DNA of 64,000 nucleotides from Neolewinella marina (lineage in GTDB: Bacteria; Bacteroidota; Bacteroidia; Chitinophagales; Saprospiraceae): the NCBI RefSeq assembly GCF_002631205.1, contig NZ_PDLO01000001.1:496001-560000 (forward strand), given 5' to 3'. Shown here piece after piece: positions 1 through 8,998 of this stretch. Made by a program: the position numbers and the translations under genes. Positions within the stretch are counted from its first letter, which is position 1. Each line of letters starts with the position of its first letter. The notes beneath the pieces were generated by a model. It saw only the letters and a program-made list of their open reading frames with translations, was not told the origin of the DNA and searched no databases.

Positions 1-957
1 TCCCCGCAGCAGCGCCACGGCAACCTCTTCGGCCCGGGCTGAGGGGTGAGCCACCACGAAGTCCTTGCCGCCGGTTTCCCCTACGATGCGGGGGTAGCTG
101 CGGTAGTTGGCGATGTTGTTGCCGATCTCTTTCCAGAGCTGCTGGAAGACGCCGGTGGAGCCGGTGAAGTGGAGTCCGGCAAAGTCCGGGTGCTTGAAGA
201 CGATGTCACCCACCTGCGGCCCGTCGGTGTAGATCAGGTTGATGACCCCCTTGGGCAGTCCGGCCGCCTCGAAGAGCTCCATGATGACGACGGCGGAGTA
301 AATCTGGGTTTCGGCCGGCTTCCAGACGACGGTGTTGCCGCAGAGCGCGGGTGCCGCGGGCAGGTTGGCCGCAATGCTGGTGAAATTGAACGGGGTGATC
401 GCCAGTACGAATCCTTCCAGCGCCCGGTACTCGAGGCGGTTCCAGGTCCCGGCGGGTGAGTGCAGCGGCTGCTCACGGTAGATCTCCTGCAGGAAGTAGG
501 CGTTGAAGCGGAAGAAATCGCACAGCTCGGCTACGGCGTCGATCTCCGACTGGTAGGCATTCTTGCTCTGCCCCAGCATAGTGGCGGCGTTCATCCGGGC
601 GCGGAAGGGGCCGGCCAGCAGGTCGGCGGCCCGCAGGAAAACGGCGGCCCGCTGCTGCCAGGGCAGGGATTCCCAGCCGGATTTGGCGGACAGGGCGGCC
701 TCGATGGCGCGGTGTACGTGCTCATCCGTACCCCGGTAGAAGTGGCCCAGGGTGTGCTTGCGCTCGTGGGGAGGATGGACGCTTACCTTTTCCCCTTCCA
801 GTACCCGTTCGCCGTTGATGAAGGCGGGCAGCTCCCGGACCTCGGATTTGGCGGCCTCCAGGGCGCGCTGCAGTTCCTCGCGCTCGGGACTGCCGGGGGC
901 GTAGGCCAGCACCGGCTCGTTCTGGGGAATGGCAATATTGAAAATGGCGTCAGACAT
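1..957 (-). CDS. pruA: 1-pyrroline-5-carboxylate dehydrogenase, N-terminal 319 residues (runs off the window start)
   Basis: Oxidises glutamate-5-semialdehyde (from 1-pyrroline-5-carboxylate) to glutamate with NAD, the second step of proline breakdown in the cytoplasm. The frame is open from position 1 to an ATG at 957 and starts MSDAIFNIAIPQNEPVLAYA, typical of the stand-alone P5C dehydrogenase of Bacteroidota and eukaryotes. The aldehyde dehydrogenase core is visible: ITPFNFTSIAANLPAAPALC (cofactor-binding loop), VVWKPAETQ, HFTGSTGVF and GETGGKDFV with the conserved Glu. The catalytic Cys would fall about 30 residues beyond the truncated end. Family length is about 540 residues, so roughly 60 percent is present. 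A 62-base gap separates it from the M14 peptidase gene upstream on the same strand. Confidence 0.9.
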   Translation of the reverse strand, partial: MSDAIFNIAIPQNEPVLAYAPGSPEREELQRALEAAKSEVRELPAFINGERVLEGEKVSVHPPHERKHTLGHFYRGTDEHVHRAIEAALSAKSGWESLPWQQRAAVFLRAADLLAGPFRARMNAATMLGQSKNAYQSEIDAVAELCDFFRFNAYFLQEIYREQPLHSPAGTWNRLEYRALEGFVLAITPFNFTSIAANLPAAPALCGNTVVWKPAETQIYSAVVIMELFEAAGLPKGVINLIYTDGPQVGDIVFKHPDFAGLHFTGSTGVFQQLWKEIGNNIANYRSYPRIVGETGGKDFVVAHPSARAEEVAVALLRG

Positions 958-1019
958 GTGGTGGTGAATCTGGTGTAGGGAAGAAAAATTGATCCGGGCA
1001 GCGGCCGGTGGCCACTACC

Positions 1020-2252
1020 CTATTTTTTGCGGGCGGGATCGGCATCCGGCAGGCGCTCCAAAGCTACCTGCAGGAACCGCCGCTGGTTGTCGCGTAAACT
1101 TACAATAAGGCTGCGGGACTGATACCCCGGGGCGGCAATGACCAGCCGGTAGGTACCCGCCGAAAGGTAGCGGTAGAAATCGCCGCTGCCGTAATCCGTA
1201 TAAACGGAGGAGTTCATTTCGTCGTGACCGGGAATGGTGACGTGGGCCCGCAGGGGGCGCCCCGTAATGCGGTCGGTCACCACGCCGTGAATACCGTAGC
1301 GTGCCTCGTTCAGGTAGTTGAGCAGGGCTCCCCGGATCGACAGCCACAGGTTCGGCAGGCTGGCCGAGGGGAAGCGCTTGGTATTGGTGATTTCAACCGT
1401 CGCCTCCCGGGTCCGGTGAAAGTAGTTCATGTAGTCCTGGCGGGAGCCGGCGATGGGGTACCAGTCGTGGCCGTTGGTGGTGCCGTTGGCCCGGTCCTTG
1501 AAGTATTCCCCGAGGTGGCTGTCCTGCTGGGCCTGCTGGGCAAATTCCCGGCTCACCTCCCGCCACCAGTCGGTATCGGGGTGGCGGTTGCGGAAGGTAT
1601 CCCAGGGATAGTTGAAGAGTTCCGCGCCCCCGTGGAAATTGATGGCCAGGTCAAACCCGTGGGTATCGGCCGCCCGCATGAAGATGCGGGTTTCGGGTTG
1701 GTGGTCGTTGCCGTCGGGATAGCGACCGTCGTCCGGATCAGGATAGTTCCGGTTGAGGTCCACCCCGTTGGCGTTGCCGCGGTGGGCGGCGGCCAGGCTA
1801 TGATTGCCGGCGCGGAAGGCACCGTCGGGGTTGGCCAGGGGATTGATGTAGAGGGCCACGTCGTCGAGCAGGCCGGTGGGATCCTTTTCCAGAAGGGATT
1901 CGGCCAATCGCAGCAGTACCCAGTAGCCCGCCAGCTCATCCCCGTGCATCGTCGCCGTGCACAGCACCCTTGGGCGGGCGGGCCGCTCGCGCAGGCCGCG
2001 GGCCAGTTGCAGTACCAGGATCCGGCGCCCCGAAGGGAGGGTACCCCAGACCTCCAGGCGGCAGCGGTCGGGGTAGCGCCGCGACAAGTCGTACATAATA
2101 CGCTCGTAGAAATCGTAACTCGGGTAGGCCGCCGCGGGCACCAGGTGGGTGCTGCCGGGATCCGGGGCCGTGGCGACGCGCAACTCGTCCTGGGCGGCGA
2201 GATTCGTCGAGCCCAACAACCAACAGATCAGTACCGGAACGATCCACTTCAC
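1020..2252 (-). CDS. Secreted M14-family zinc carboxypeptidase with transthyretin-like domain
   Basis: Predicted to remove C-terminal residues from peptides outside the cytoplasm. I chose the GTG at 2252 because it directly follows a promoter-like TACCTTTA and opens a clean signal peptide (MKWIVPVLICWLLGSTNLAAQ minus its last residue). The frame is open to a GTG at 2327, which would add 25 non-signal residues. In the 410-residue version the zinc ligands are H103 and E106 (HGDE) and H207 (NFHGG). The substrate Arg lies in DLNRNYP near residue 168, and the catalytic Glu is about E287 in VEITNTK. Residues from about 320 form a regulatory-type beta-sandwich (IHGVVTDRITGRPLRAHV), as in carboxypeptidases M/N/D. 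All catalytic residues are intact. The substrate is unknown. Confidence 0.88.
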   Translation of the reverse strand: MKWIVPVLICWLLGSTNLAAQDELRVATAPDPGSTHLVPAAAYPSYDFYERIMYDLSRRYPDRCRLEVWGTLPSGRRILVLQLARGLRERPARPRVLCTATMHGDELAGYWVLLRLAESLLEKDPTGLLDDVALYINPLANPDGAFRAGNHSLAAAHRGNANGVDLNRNYPDPDDGRYPDGNDHQPETRIFMRAADTHGFDLAINFHGGAELFNYPWDTFRNRHPDTDWWREVSREFAQQAQQDSHLGEYFKDRANGTTNGHDWYPIAGSRQDYMNYFHRTREATVEITNTKRFPSASLPNLWLSIRGALLNYLNEARYGIHGVVTDRITGRPLRAHVTIPGHDEMNSSVYTDYGSGDFYRYLSAGTYRLVIAAPGYQSRSLIVSLRDNQRRFLQVALERLPDADPARKK

Positions 2253-2256
2253 AAGG

Positions 2257-2264
2257 TAAAGGTA
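2257..2264 (-). promoter_or_regulatory. Candidate -7 promoter element TACCTTTA for the M14 carboxypeptidase gene
   Basis: Read on the minus strand, TACCTTTA matches seven of eight positions of the Bacteroidota -7 consensus TAnnTTTG. Only four bases separate it from the GTG at 2252, so the transcript would start at or next to the start codon. This is the reason for preferring that start. No clear -33 TTG is visible. Inferred from sequence only. Confidence 0.4.
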
Positions 2265-2416
2265 CCCCAAAAGCGACCAAATTGTTTTCAGCCGGAAATG
2301 CGGGATGTCAAGACCGCCCCCCTTCACCGTCGTAAAATGCCCGCCGGGCTCCCGCGCATTAGTTAGCCGGAATCCGGCCGTTTTATCTACCTTGAACCCG
2401 CACTTTTACACCACCT

Positions 2417-4210
2417 ATGCAGCTTACCTCTCTCGACTGGATCATCGTATTCCTCTTTTTCGCCGTCACCCTCGCCATCGGCATGTGGGCCAGTCGCGGC
2501 TCCGGCAAGTCTACCCAGGACTTCTTCCTTTCGGGACGCAACATGCCCTGGTGGTTGCTCGGCGTATCGATGGTGGCCACCACCTTCTCGGCCGACACCC
2601 CAAACCTGGTGACCGACATCGTCCGCAAACAGGGGGTCGCCGGCAACTGGGCCTGGTGGGCCTTCCTGCTGACGGGTATGCTGACGGTCTTCGTCTACGC
2701 CCGGCTGTGGCGGCGCTCCGGGGTGATGACCGACCTGGAATTCTACGAGTTGAGGTACGCCGGCGGACCGGCCCGCTTCCTGCGGCAGTTCCGGGCCATC
2801 TATTTAGGGGTGTTCTTCAACGTCATGATCATGGCCACCGTCTGTCTGGCGGGCATCAAGATTGCGGGCGTGCTGCTCGACATCGACCCCATCACCACCG
2901 TTATGCTGGTTTCCGTCGTGACGGTCATTTATTCGGCTTCCGGTGGACTTAAGGGGGTCATCCTTACCGACTTCGTCCAGTTCACCTTCGCCATGGTGGG
3001 GGCCATTTGGGCGGCCTACGTGGTCATCAACCTGCCGGCCATTGGTGGTCTGGACGGGCTGTTCTCTCACCCCGAGGTGACGGAAAAACTCGACCTGATT
3101 CCGGATTTCGACAATCCGGAGGTGTACGTCCCCCTCTTCGTGGTACCCATTGCGGTGCAGTGGTGGAGCGTGTGGTACCCCGGCGCCGAACCCGGCGGCG
3201 GCGGCTACGTGGCCCAGCGGATGCTGGCCGCCAAAAACGAAAACCACGCCGTGGGCGCTACCCTGCTGTTCAATGCCTTCCACTACGCCCTGCGCCCGTG
3301 GCCGTGGATCCTCATTGCCCTGGCGTCCATCGTGGTCTTCCCCGACCTGGACAGCATCGCCGAGGCGTTCCCGAACGTAGCCCCCAGCGTGATCAACGAC
3401 GACCTGGCCTACCCCGCCATGCTCAGTTTTCTGCCTACCGGACTTTTGGGGCTGGTCATCGCCTCCCTCATCGCGGCGGTGATGTCGACCCTCTCCACCC
3501 ACCTGAACTGGGGCTCTAGCTACGTGGTCCACGACTGGTACCACCGCTTCGTAAATCCCGAGGCCAGCGAAGACCGTTTGGTTCTCATCGGCCGCATCAG
3601 CACCGTCCTGCTCATGGTTATGGCCGCTTTCCTGGCACTGGCCCTCTCCAACGCCCTGCAGGCCTTCGCCATCCTGCTGCAGATCGGGGCGGGCACCGGA
3701 CTGATCTTCATCCTGCGGTGGTTCTGGTGGCGCATCAACGCCTACACCGAGATCGCGGGCATGTTCATTTCCTTCGCCGTGGCCCTCTTTCTGGAGTTCG
3801 CCTGGGTGCCCCTGGGCCTGCCCGAGCTGGCCGGATACACCAAACTGTTGCTGGGCATCGCCATCACCACCGTGGGCTGGCTCACGGTGACCTTCGCCAC
3901 CCGTCCCACCGACCTGGCCACCCTGCAGCACTTTTATACCACTACCCGTCCTGGAGGACCCGGTTGGAACCCGGTCGTGAAGAGCCTGCCCGCCCAGCTG
4001 GATGCCGGCGCCGACGGACAGCTCCCATTACGGCTCCTGGCGATGCTGGTGGGGGCCATCACCATCTACTCCATACTGTTCGCTTCCGGATTCTACCTCT
4101 ATGGAAACCTGAGTGCAACGCTGATCGCCGGAGTAGTGGCCGCCGTGGGCATCGTGGCCCTGCTGGCCATCTGGCGGCGGCTGAATCAACCCCAATCACG
4201 TATCGTTTAG
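2417..4210 (+). CDS. Sodium:solute symporter family transporter
   Basis: A 597-residue integral inner-membrane protein of the SSS (solute:sodium symporter) family, expected to take up a small solute with sodium. Long hydrophobic segments run through the whole length, with the first at residues 5-25, consistent with 13-15 membrane spans. The N-terminal signature region, DFFLSGRNMPWWLLGVSMVA followed by TTFSADTP, is typical of the bacterial sugar/polyol-like branch. A TACCTTG promoter-like element lies 22 bases upstream. The DUF3050 gene follows after 61 bases on the same strand, with a trehalase gene convergent beyond it. This suggests but does not prove that the substrate is a sugar. Confidence 0.88.
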   Translation: MQLTSLDWIIVFLFFAVTLAIGMWASRGSGKSTQDFFLSGRNMPWWLLGVSMVATTFSADTPNLVTDIVRKQGVAGNWAWWAFLLTGMLTVFVYARLWRRSGVMTDLEFYELRYAGGPARFLRQFRAIYLGVFFNVMIMATVCLAGIKIAGVLLDIDPITTVMLVSVVTVIYSASGGLKGVILTDFVQFTFAMVGAIWAAYVVINLPAIGGLDGLFSHPEVTEKLDLIPDFDNPEVYVPLFVVPIAVQWWSVWYPGAEPGGGGYVAQRMLAAKNENHAVGATLLFNAFHYALRPWPWILIALASIVVFPDLDSIAEAFPNVAPSVINDDLAYPAMLSFLPTGLLGLVIASLIAAVMSTLSTHLNWGSSYVVHDWYHRFVNPEASEDRLVLIGRISTVLLMVMAAFLALALSNALQAFAILLQIGAGTGLIFILRWFWWRINAYTEIAGMFISFAVALFLEFAWVPLGLPELAGYTKLLLGIAITTVGWLTVTFATRPTDLATLQHFYTTTRPGGPGWNPVVKSLPAQLDAGADGQLPLRLLAMLVGAITIYSILFASGFYLYGNLSATLIAGVVAAVGIVALLAIWRRLNQPQSRIV

Positions 4211-4271
4211 GTCGGCCACTGGCGCAACCGATCGGGCCCGGTGCCGTTTCCTGACTTCCAAAACCACTGGC

Positions 4272-5051
4272 ATGTCAGATATATCTACCATTGAACGGGC
4301 CCTGGCCCCCCTGCGCGAACAACTGACCACCCACCGCATCTACCGGATGCTGCGCGATACCGACGACATTCGCGGCTTCATGGAGCAGCACGTCTTTGCG
4401 GTGTGGGACTTCATGTCGCTGCTCAAGGCCCTGCAGAACGAGCTCACCTGCACCACCCTGCCCTGGAAGCCCCGCCCCAACGCACGCACCGCCCGCTTCA
4501 TCAACGAGATTGTCCTCGGCGAGGAAACCGACGTAGACCTGCACGGGGTACCGGCAAGCCACTACGAACTCTACCTGGATGCCATGGAAGAGATCGGGGC
4601 GGATACGGCCTCCGTCCGCCGGCTCGTGGCGTCGATCAACGGACTGGATGACGCCCGCGACCAACTGCGGCGAGCGGAGTTGTTACCCGGTGTTGCCCGC
4701 TTCGTGGACTACACCTTTGAACTGATCACCACGGGGAAGGTCCACCAGATCGCCGCGGCCTTCACCTTTGGTCGCGAAAGCATCATTCCGGAACTCTTCA
4801 TCGAGATCCTGAATGAATCACCCGAAGACAAAAGCCGCTTTCCCCGGCTGGTGTACTACCTCGAGCGCCACATCGAACTGGACGGCGACGACCACGGACC
4901 CCTCTCGGAGGCCATGGTGGCCGAGCTCTGCGGACAGGACGCCCAGAAGTGGGCCGAGGCCGAAGCCGTAGCCCGCGAAGCCCTGCGCCGCCGCATCGGC
5001 CTGTGGGACGAGATCGCGCTCAGCCTGGAATCCACTACCGCCGCGTCGTAG
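4272..5051 (+). CDS. DUF3050 domain-containing protein
   Basis: A soluble 259-residue protein matching the DUF3050 family in length and motifs (FMEQHVFAVWDFMSLLKALQ, TFGRESIIPELF, YYLERHIELDGDDHGP). The family is predicted to be all-helical with a haem-oxygenase-like fold. The conserved Glu/His residues in these motifs (HVFAVWDF, FGRE, ERHIELD, DHG) are placed as in di-iron or haem-binding members, but no enzymatic role is established. It sits 61 bases after the symporter gene and could be co-transcribed with it. Its last 17 bases overlap the 3' end of the convergent trehalase gene. Confidence 0.8.
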   Translation: MSDISTIERALAPLREQLTTHRIYRMLRDTDDIRGFMEQHVFAVWDFMSLLKALQNELTCTTLPWKPRPNARTARFINEIVLGEETDVDLHGVPASHYELYLDAMEEIGADTASVRRLVASINGLDDARDQLRRAELLPGVARFVDYTFELITTGKVHQIAAAFTFGRESIIPELFIEILNESPEDKSRFPRLVYYLERHIELDGDDHGPLSEAMVAELCGQDAQKWAEAEAVAREALRRRIGLWDEIALSLESTTAAS

Positions 5052-6663
5052 ATGCGTCGGCCGGCGGCATCGACATCCGCAGGTACACGCCGTTGCTCCA
5101 GCCGAAACCATCCTGGACGGGGTACTCTCCCCCACCCGCCTCGAGGGTGATGTCCTCCACGTTGTACTTCTCGACCATCTTGTCGACGTTTTCGTACACC
5201 CGCTCGTTGTTGTCCATCCACCGCTGGCGGATCGTCTCCGCCAGGGCGTCGTAACCGTAGTTGCGCAGACCGGCGTAGGCCATCCACTGCAGGGGCGGCC
5301 AGCCGTTGGGCGCGTCCCACTGCTGACCGGTTTCCCGCAGGCTCGTGCGCAATCCTCCGGGGGCCAGGAAGTCGCTTTCCAGCTTCCGGGCCACTAGCCG
5401 GGCCTGATCGGGACTGGCCGCTTCCACGAAGAGGGGATACACCCCGGCCAGGGTATGGTAGCCCGTGAATGCTCCGGTGGTCCAGTTGAGGTCCTCGTAC
5501 CAGTTGCTGGCGGGGTTGAAGAGGTAGGTGTCCAGGGCCGCTTTCCGGCGTTCGGCGCGGCGTTGCCAGGCTTCCTTCTCCGGGATCAGTTCGGTGTGCT
5601 CGGCAATGGTGACTTCCAGGTGGTACAGCAGGGCGTTCAGATCGGGGGGCACGATGTCGGTGGTGATGATGGTGGACAGGTTCTGTCCATCGGCAAACCA
5701 GCGGGCGCTGAAGTCCCAGCCGGATTCGGCGGCGGAGCGCAGGTGCCGGGCCACCAACTGGCTGTCGCGCCCGCTCTCCCGGATGGTCATCACGTCCTCA
5801 CGGTAGCTCTCGGCCCGCGGCCGGTCGCCCGCATCGTAGTAGCGGTTCAGGTAGGTGCTGTCGGCCATCCATACCACGTGATTGACGGCGCGGTTGTCCG
5901 GGCCCGTTCGTTCCTGCCCGTCCATCCAGAAGGCGTGCTCGGTTTGCATCTCCTCCAGAAACTCGGCGTAGACCTCTTCCCCTTCAATGCCGGCCAGCAC
6001 GTCGACCATCAACGAAAAGAAAGGGGGCTGTGACCGGGTCAGGTAGTAGGTCCGGTTGCCGTTGGGGATGAAGCCGATCTCCCGGATCAGGTAGGCGAAG
6101 TTCTCTACCATATCCCGTACCAGGGTGTCCCGCCCCGCCGTGGCCAGTCCCAGCATGGTAAAGTAGCTGTCCCAGTAGTACACCTCCCGGAAGCGCCCCC
6201 CGGGGACGATGTAGTCCTCCGGCAACACGATGAGGCTGCCGGCGCTGCCCTCGTCGCTGCCGGCCTCGCGGGTGAGGACGGGCCAGAGGGCGTTGATGTG
6301 TTCGGAGATGGACCGGTTTCCGTCGCTCACGAAGCCGCTCTCCGGGGTCATCGGTGGATCGAAGTGTCCGCTGACGAAGGCCCGCAGGTTGAAGTCTCCC
6401 GTTCCCTTCCGGTTTTCGTAGTCGCGCATGATCTCCGCGGCGCTGCTGCGCGGCACCATATCCACGAAGGTCTTGCCGTCGTCGAAGAGCTGCTGCATCT
6501 GCACCTCCCGGAAGAGTTCCCCGAAGAGCTCGTCGGGGGCCCGCAGCCGCTCGTCGCTCAGGGTGTCGGGCGTAACGTTTACGGTTTGGGTGCCGGTGGT
6601 GTCGGGTTCGACGTTGCAGGATAGGAGGGGCAGCAGCAACAGCAGCAGATAGAGGTAACGCAT
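5035..6663 (-). CDS. treA: GH37 alpha,alpha-trehalase, lipoprotein
   Basis: Hydrolyses trehalose to two glucose molecules. The N terminus MRYLYLLLLLLPLLSC is a lipoprotein signal with the lipidated Cys at 16, so the enzyme is probably anchored in the periplasm or on the outer membrane. Both GH37 signatures are present: PGGRFREVYYWDSY at residues 154-167, and QWDAPNGWPPLQW near residue 455. The acid Asp region (SGWDFSARW) and the Gly-rich stretch carrying the base Glu (EAGGGEYPVQDGFGWSNG) are intact. At 542 residues it has normal family length. A promoter-like TACTTTTC lies at 6717-6710, 46 bases before the ATG. The 3' end overlaps the convergent DUF3050 gene by 17 bases. Confidence 0.93.
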   Translation of the reverse strand: MRYLYLLLLLLPLLSCNVEPDTTGTQTVNVTPDTLSDERLRAPDELFGELFREVQMQQLFDDGKTFVDMVPRSSAAEIMRDYENRKGTGDFNLRAFVSGHFDPPMTPESGFVSDGNRSISEHINALWPVLTREAGSDEGSAGSLIVLPEDYIVPGGRFREVYYWDSYFTMLGLATAGRDTLVRDMVENFAYLIREIGFIPNGNRTYYLTRSQPPFFSLMVDVLAGIEGEEVYAEFLEEMQTEHAFWMDGQERTGPDNRAVNHVVWMADSTYLNRYYDAGDRPRAESYREDVMTIRESGRDSQLVARHLRSAAESGWDFSARWFADGQNLSTIITTDIVPPDLNALLYHLEVTIAEHTELIPEKEAWQRRAERRKAALDTYLFNPASNWYEDLNWTTGAFTGYHTLAGVYPLFVEAASPDQARLVARKLESDFLAPGGLRTSLRETGQQWDAPNGWPPLQWMAYAGLRNYGYDALAETIRQRWMDNNERVYENVDKMVEKYNVEDITLEAGGGEYPVQDGFGWSNGVYLRMSMPPADASTTRR

Positions 6664-6751
6664 GGGCGGGGGGTTGGTGATTGGTTGTCGCGGACGGGGG
6701 CCGGGACGTGAAAAGTAAGCGTGGTCTCCGGGCAGATGTTCGGGGGGTGGC

Positions 6752-6759
6752 TACCTTCG
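6752..6759 (+). promoter_or_regulatory. Candidate -7 element TACCTTCG, four bases before the amidohydrolase ATG
   Basis: TACCTTCG differs from TAnnTTTG at one base. With only four bases between it and the ATG at 6764, the expected transcription start falls on the start codon, implying a leaderless mRNA. The same word precedes gpmI at 12933. Confidence 0.45.
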
Positions 6760-6763
6760 CGGC

Positions 6764-7957
6764 ATGCCCAGCTATACCGCCGACTACCTCTACCCCATTG
6801 CCTCAGAACCCATCAAGGACGGGATCGTAGTCCTGGACGACACCGGAAGGATTACCGACGTCCTGGACCCCGGCGCTCCCGGGTTCACGGCACCCGCGGC
6901 CGCGCCCACCCGCGTAGATGGCCTCCTGATCCCCGGCTTCGTAAATGCCCACTGCCACCTGGAACTCAGCCACCTGAGTGGAAAAAGCCAGACGGGCAAA
7001 ACCCTGCTGCCTTTCCTGGTTGACGTGGTCACCCTCCGCGAAGTCCCCCAGGAGGAAATCGACGCGGCGATCCGCGAACAGGACCGGCTGATGTGGCAAA
7101 ATGGCATCCAGGCCGTCGGCGACATCTGCAACAAGGCGGATACGGCGGAGGTGAAACGGGAAAGCCCGATCCACTACTACAGTTTCGTGGAGATGTTTGA
7201 CTTCCTCCAGCCCGACCGGGCGCGGGCCAGCTACGACCTCTACCAGCCCGCCTACGCGGCCCAACCGGAGCCGAAGAGCGCCGTGCCCCACGCCCCCTAC
7301 ACCGTAAGTGATGCCCTCTACCCCCTGATCAACGCCCTGAATGAGGGGAATGAATCGGTGAGCATCCACAACCAGGAGACGGAGGCTGAAGACGAACTCT
7401 TCCTCACGGGAAATGGGGAGTTCCCCGACTTTTTCGCCGGGTTCGGTGCCAACCTCAACGGATTTGAGGCGCCGGGTACCCCTTCCATCTACCATGCCCT
7501 GCAGCGGATGGATCCCCGCAAGCGAACCCTGTTCGTGCACAACACCCTGACCCGTCCGGAGGCCATCCTGGCCGCCGAAACCTGGGGCGAGAACGGGGTG
7601 TACTGGGTGACCTGCCCCAACGCCAACCTCTACATCGAGAACCGCCTGCCCCGCTACGACCGCTTCCTGGATGCCGGTGCGCGGGTGTGCATTGGCACGG
7701 ACAGCCTGACCTCCAACTGGCAACTGAGCGTGCTGGAGGAAATGCGGACCATCAGCCGGTTCCAGAGCTACGTCCCCTTCCCCGCCCTGCTGCGGTGGGC
7801 CACCCTCAACGGGGCCGAGGCCCTGCAGTTCGATGGTGAACTGGGCAGCCTGGAAGTGGGCAAGCGCCCTGGCCTGTTGCAACTCGAAGGGTTGGAAGGG
7901 ACGGACCCGGAAACTTTCCGCATCGGCGCGGACGCCCAGGTAAGCCGGTTGGTCTAA
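6764..7957 (+). CDS. Amidohydrolase-superfamily deaminase-like protein
   Basis: A cytoplasmic metal-dependent hydrolase of the ATZ/TRZ - aminofutalosine deaminase type, 397 residues. The first metal-binding HxH is in GFVNAHCHLELSH. A further His is in AVPHAPYTVS, others are in SVSIHNQETEAED and LFVHNTLT, and the metal Asp is in CIGTDSLTSN. The C terminus returns to the small beta-sandwich (GELGSLEVGKRPGLLQLEGL). Relatives act on aminodeoxyfutalosine in menaquinone synthesis, on methylthioadenosine, or on guanine. The sequence alone does not decide among these, and no menaquinone gene is nearby. It ends three bases from the convergent epimerase gene. Confidence 0.8.
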   Translation: MPSYTADYLYPIASEPIKDGIVVLDDTGRITDVLDPGAPGFTAPAAAPTRVDGLLIPGFVNAHCHLELSHLSGKSQTGKTLLPFLVDVVTLREVPQEEIDAAIREQDRLMWQNGIQAVGDICNKADTAEVKRESPIHYYSFVEMFDFLQPDRARASYDLYQPAYAAQPEPKSAVPHAPYTVSDALYPLINALNEGNESVSIHNQETEAEDELFLTGNGEFPDFFAGFGANLNGFEAPGTPSIYHALQRMDPRKRTLFVHNTLTRPEAILAAETWGENGVYWVTCPNANLYIENRLPRYDRFLDAGARVCIGTDSLTSNWQLSVLEEMRTISRFQSYVPFPALLRWATLNGAEALQFDGELGSLEVGKRPGLLQLEGLEGTDPETFRIGADAQVSRLV

Positions 7958-7960
7958 CGC

Positions 7961-8998
7961 CTAGCCCGCCGTAAGCAGCGGTACGTAGGTAGCCGGCAGC
8001 CCCTCCCCGAGGGTGCGGCTGAGGTGGAAGGCCTGGCCAACCTCCCGGATGGTATCGGCGATGGGAATGTATTCGTTACCCGTTGCTTCCACGTAGGGTC
8101 GCCCGTCGTAGCGGTAGGAAGCCTGGGCATTCCGGTGGCTGTCGTGGGTGATCAGCGGAGGCCGGCCGGTGGCCAACGACCGGAGTCCCTCCAGGGGCCA
8201 CAGTAAAGAAGACTGCCAGCGCGACACCGGGATGGCCGGTGCCGGCGCGGAAACGCTCTCGGCAATGGCCGTGAGGGCTTCACGCCAGCTCAAATTCGCT
8301 GCGTTCAGCAGGAAGCGGTCGCGGTCGATGCGCCGGTCGATCACCGTGAGTACGGCCCGGGCCACGTCGCGCACGTCCACGAATCCCGTTGCGCCCCGGG
8401 GGTAAGCCCGCGCCCCGTCCGCCGCCCGCCGCCAGAGGCCCGGAGTGTTCTGTCCGTTCCAGTCGCCGGCGCCAAGCACGATAGAGGGATAGAGGGCCGC
8501 CACGGAAAGGCCCTCGGCCTGTCCGCGCCAGACTTCCCGTTCGGCGGCGAATTTTGACCGCCCGTAGGCGGTGGGGATTTCTTCCAGCGGCCAGCGGTCG
8601 TCGATGCCCGTGGGCGGACCGCCGTCCACCCGGTTCAGGGCGGCTACGGAACTGAGGTAGACCAGCCGGGGCGTACCGCATTCGAGCATCATATTGACCA
8701 GATTGGCGGTGCCGCCGGCGTTCACCTTCAGCATTTCGTCCTCGTCACCCGCCTGGAAGGATACCCGCGCGGCCGCGTGCACCACGGTGTCGACACCCTC
8801 CAGGGCGTCGGCCAGGCTTTCGGGGTCGGTGACGTCGCCTTCCCGCAGGGTACACCATTCTCCGAGTTCGGCCAGTTTGTCAGTATCCGAATCCGGGCGC
8901 ACCAGGGCGATGAAGGGACGGCCCGCCGCAGCCAGGGTGCGCGACAGGTAGTAACCGATGAATCCGGTAGCGCCGGTAAGGAGGAGATCAGGCGGCAT
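7961..8998 (-). CDS. NAD-dependent epimerase/dehydratase (extended SDR)
   Basis: An extended short-chain dehydrogenase of about 345 residues. The Rossmann motif TGATGFIGYYLS lies at the N terminus, an acidic/Arg pocket follows (LVRPDSD), and the catalytic pair is YGRSK. A Ser/Ser motif (LVYLSSVAAL) completes the triad. The pattern is closest to dihydroflavonol-reductase-like SDRs of Bacteroidota, whose substrates are largely unknown. I use the ATG at 8998 (MPPDLLLTGATG). An in-frame ATG at 9010 would add four residues. Either start overlaps the 3' end of anmK (by 11 or 23 bases), so it is probably co-translated with anmK. Confidence 0.82.
   Translation of the reverse strand: MPPDLLLTGATGFIGYYLSRTLAAAGRPFIALVRPDSDTDKLAELGEWCTLREGDVTDPESLADALEGVDTVVHAAARVSFQAGDEDEMLKVNAGGTANLVNMMLECGTPRLVYLSSVAALNRVDGGPPTGIDDRWPLEEIPTAYGRSKFAAEREVWRGQAEGLSVAALYPSIVLGAGDWNGQNTPGLWRRAADGARAYPRGATGFVDVRDVARAVLTVIDRRIDRDRFLLNAANLSWREALTAIAESVSAPAPAIPVSRWQSSLLWPLEGLRSLATGRPPLITHDSHRNAQASYRYDGRPYVEATGNEYIPIADTIREVGQAFHLSRTLGEGLPATYVPLLTAG

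Noticed and set aside
46-978. Plus-strand open frames over the first kilobase
   Set aside because: They are antisense to the truncated P5C dehydrogenase, whose aldehyde dehydrogenase motifs are read on the minus strand to the window edge.
6903-6915. Another CACCCGCGT core in the amidohydrolase gene
   Set aside because: Only the nine-base core is shared. Such cores are expected several times in GC-rich coding DNA.
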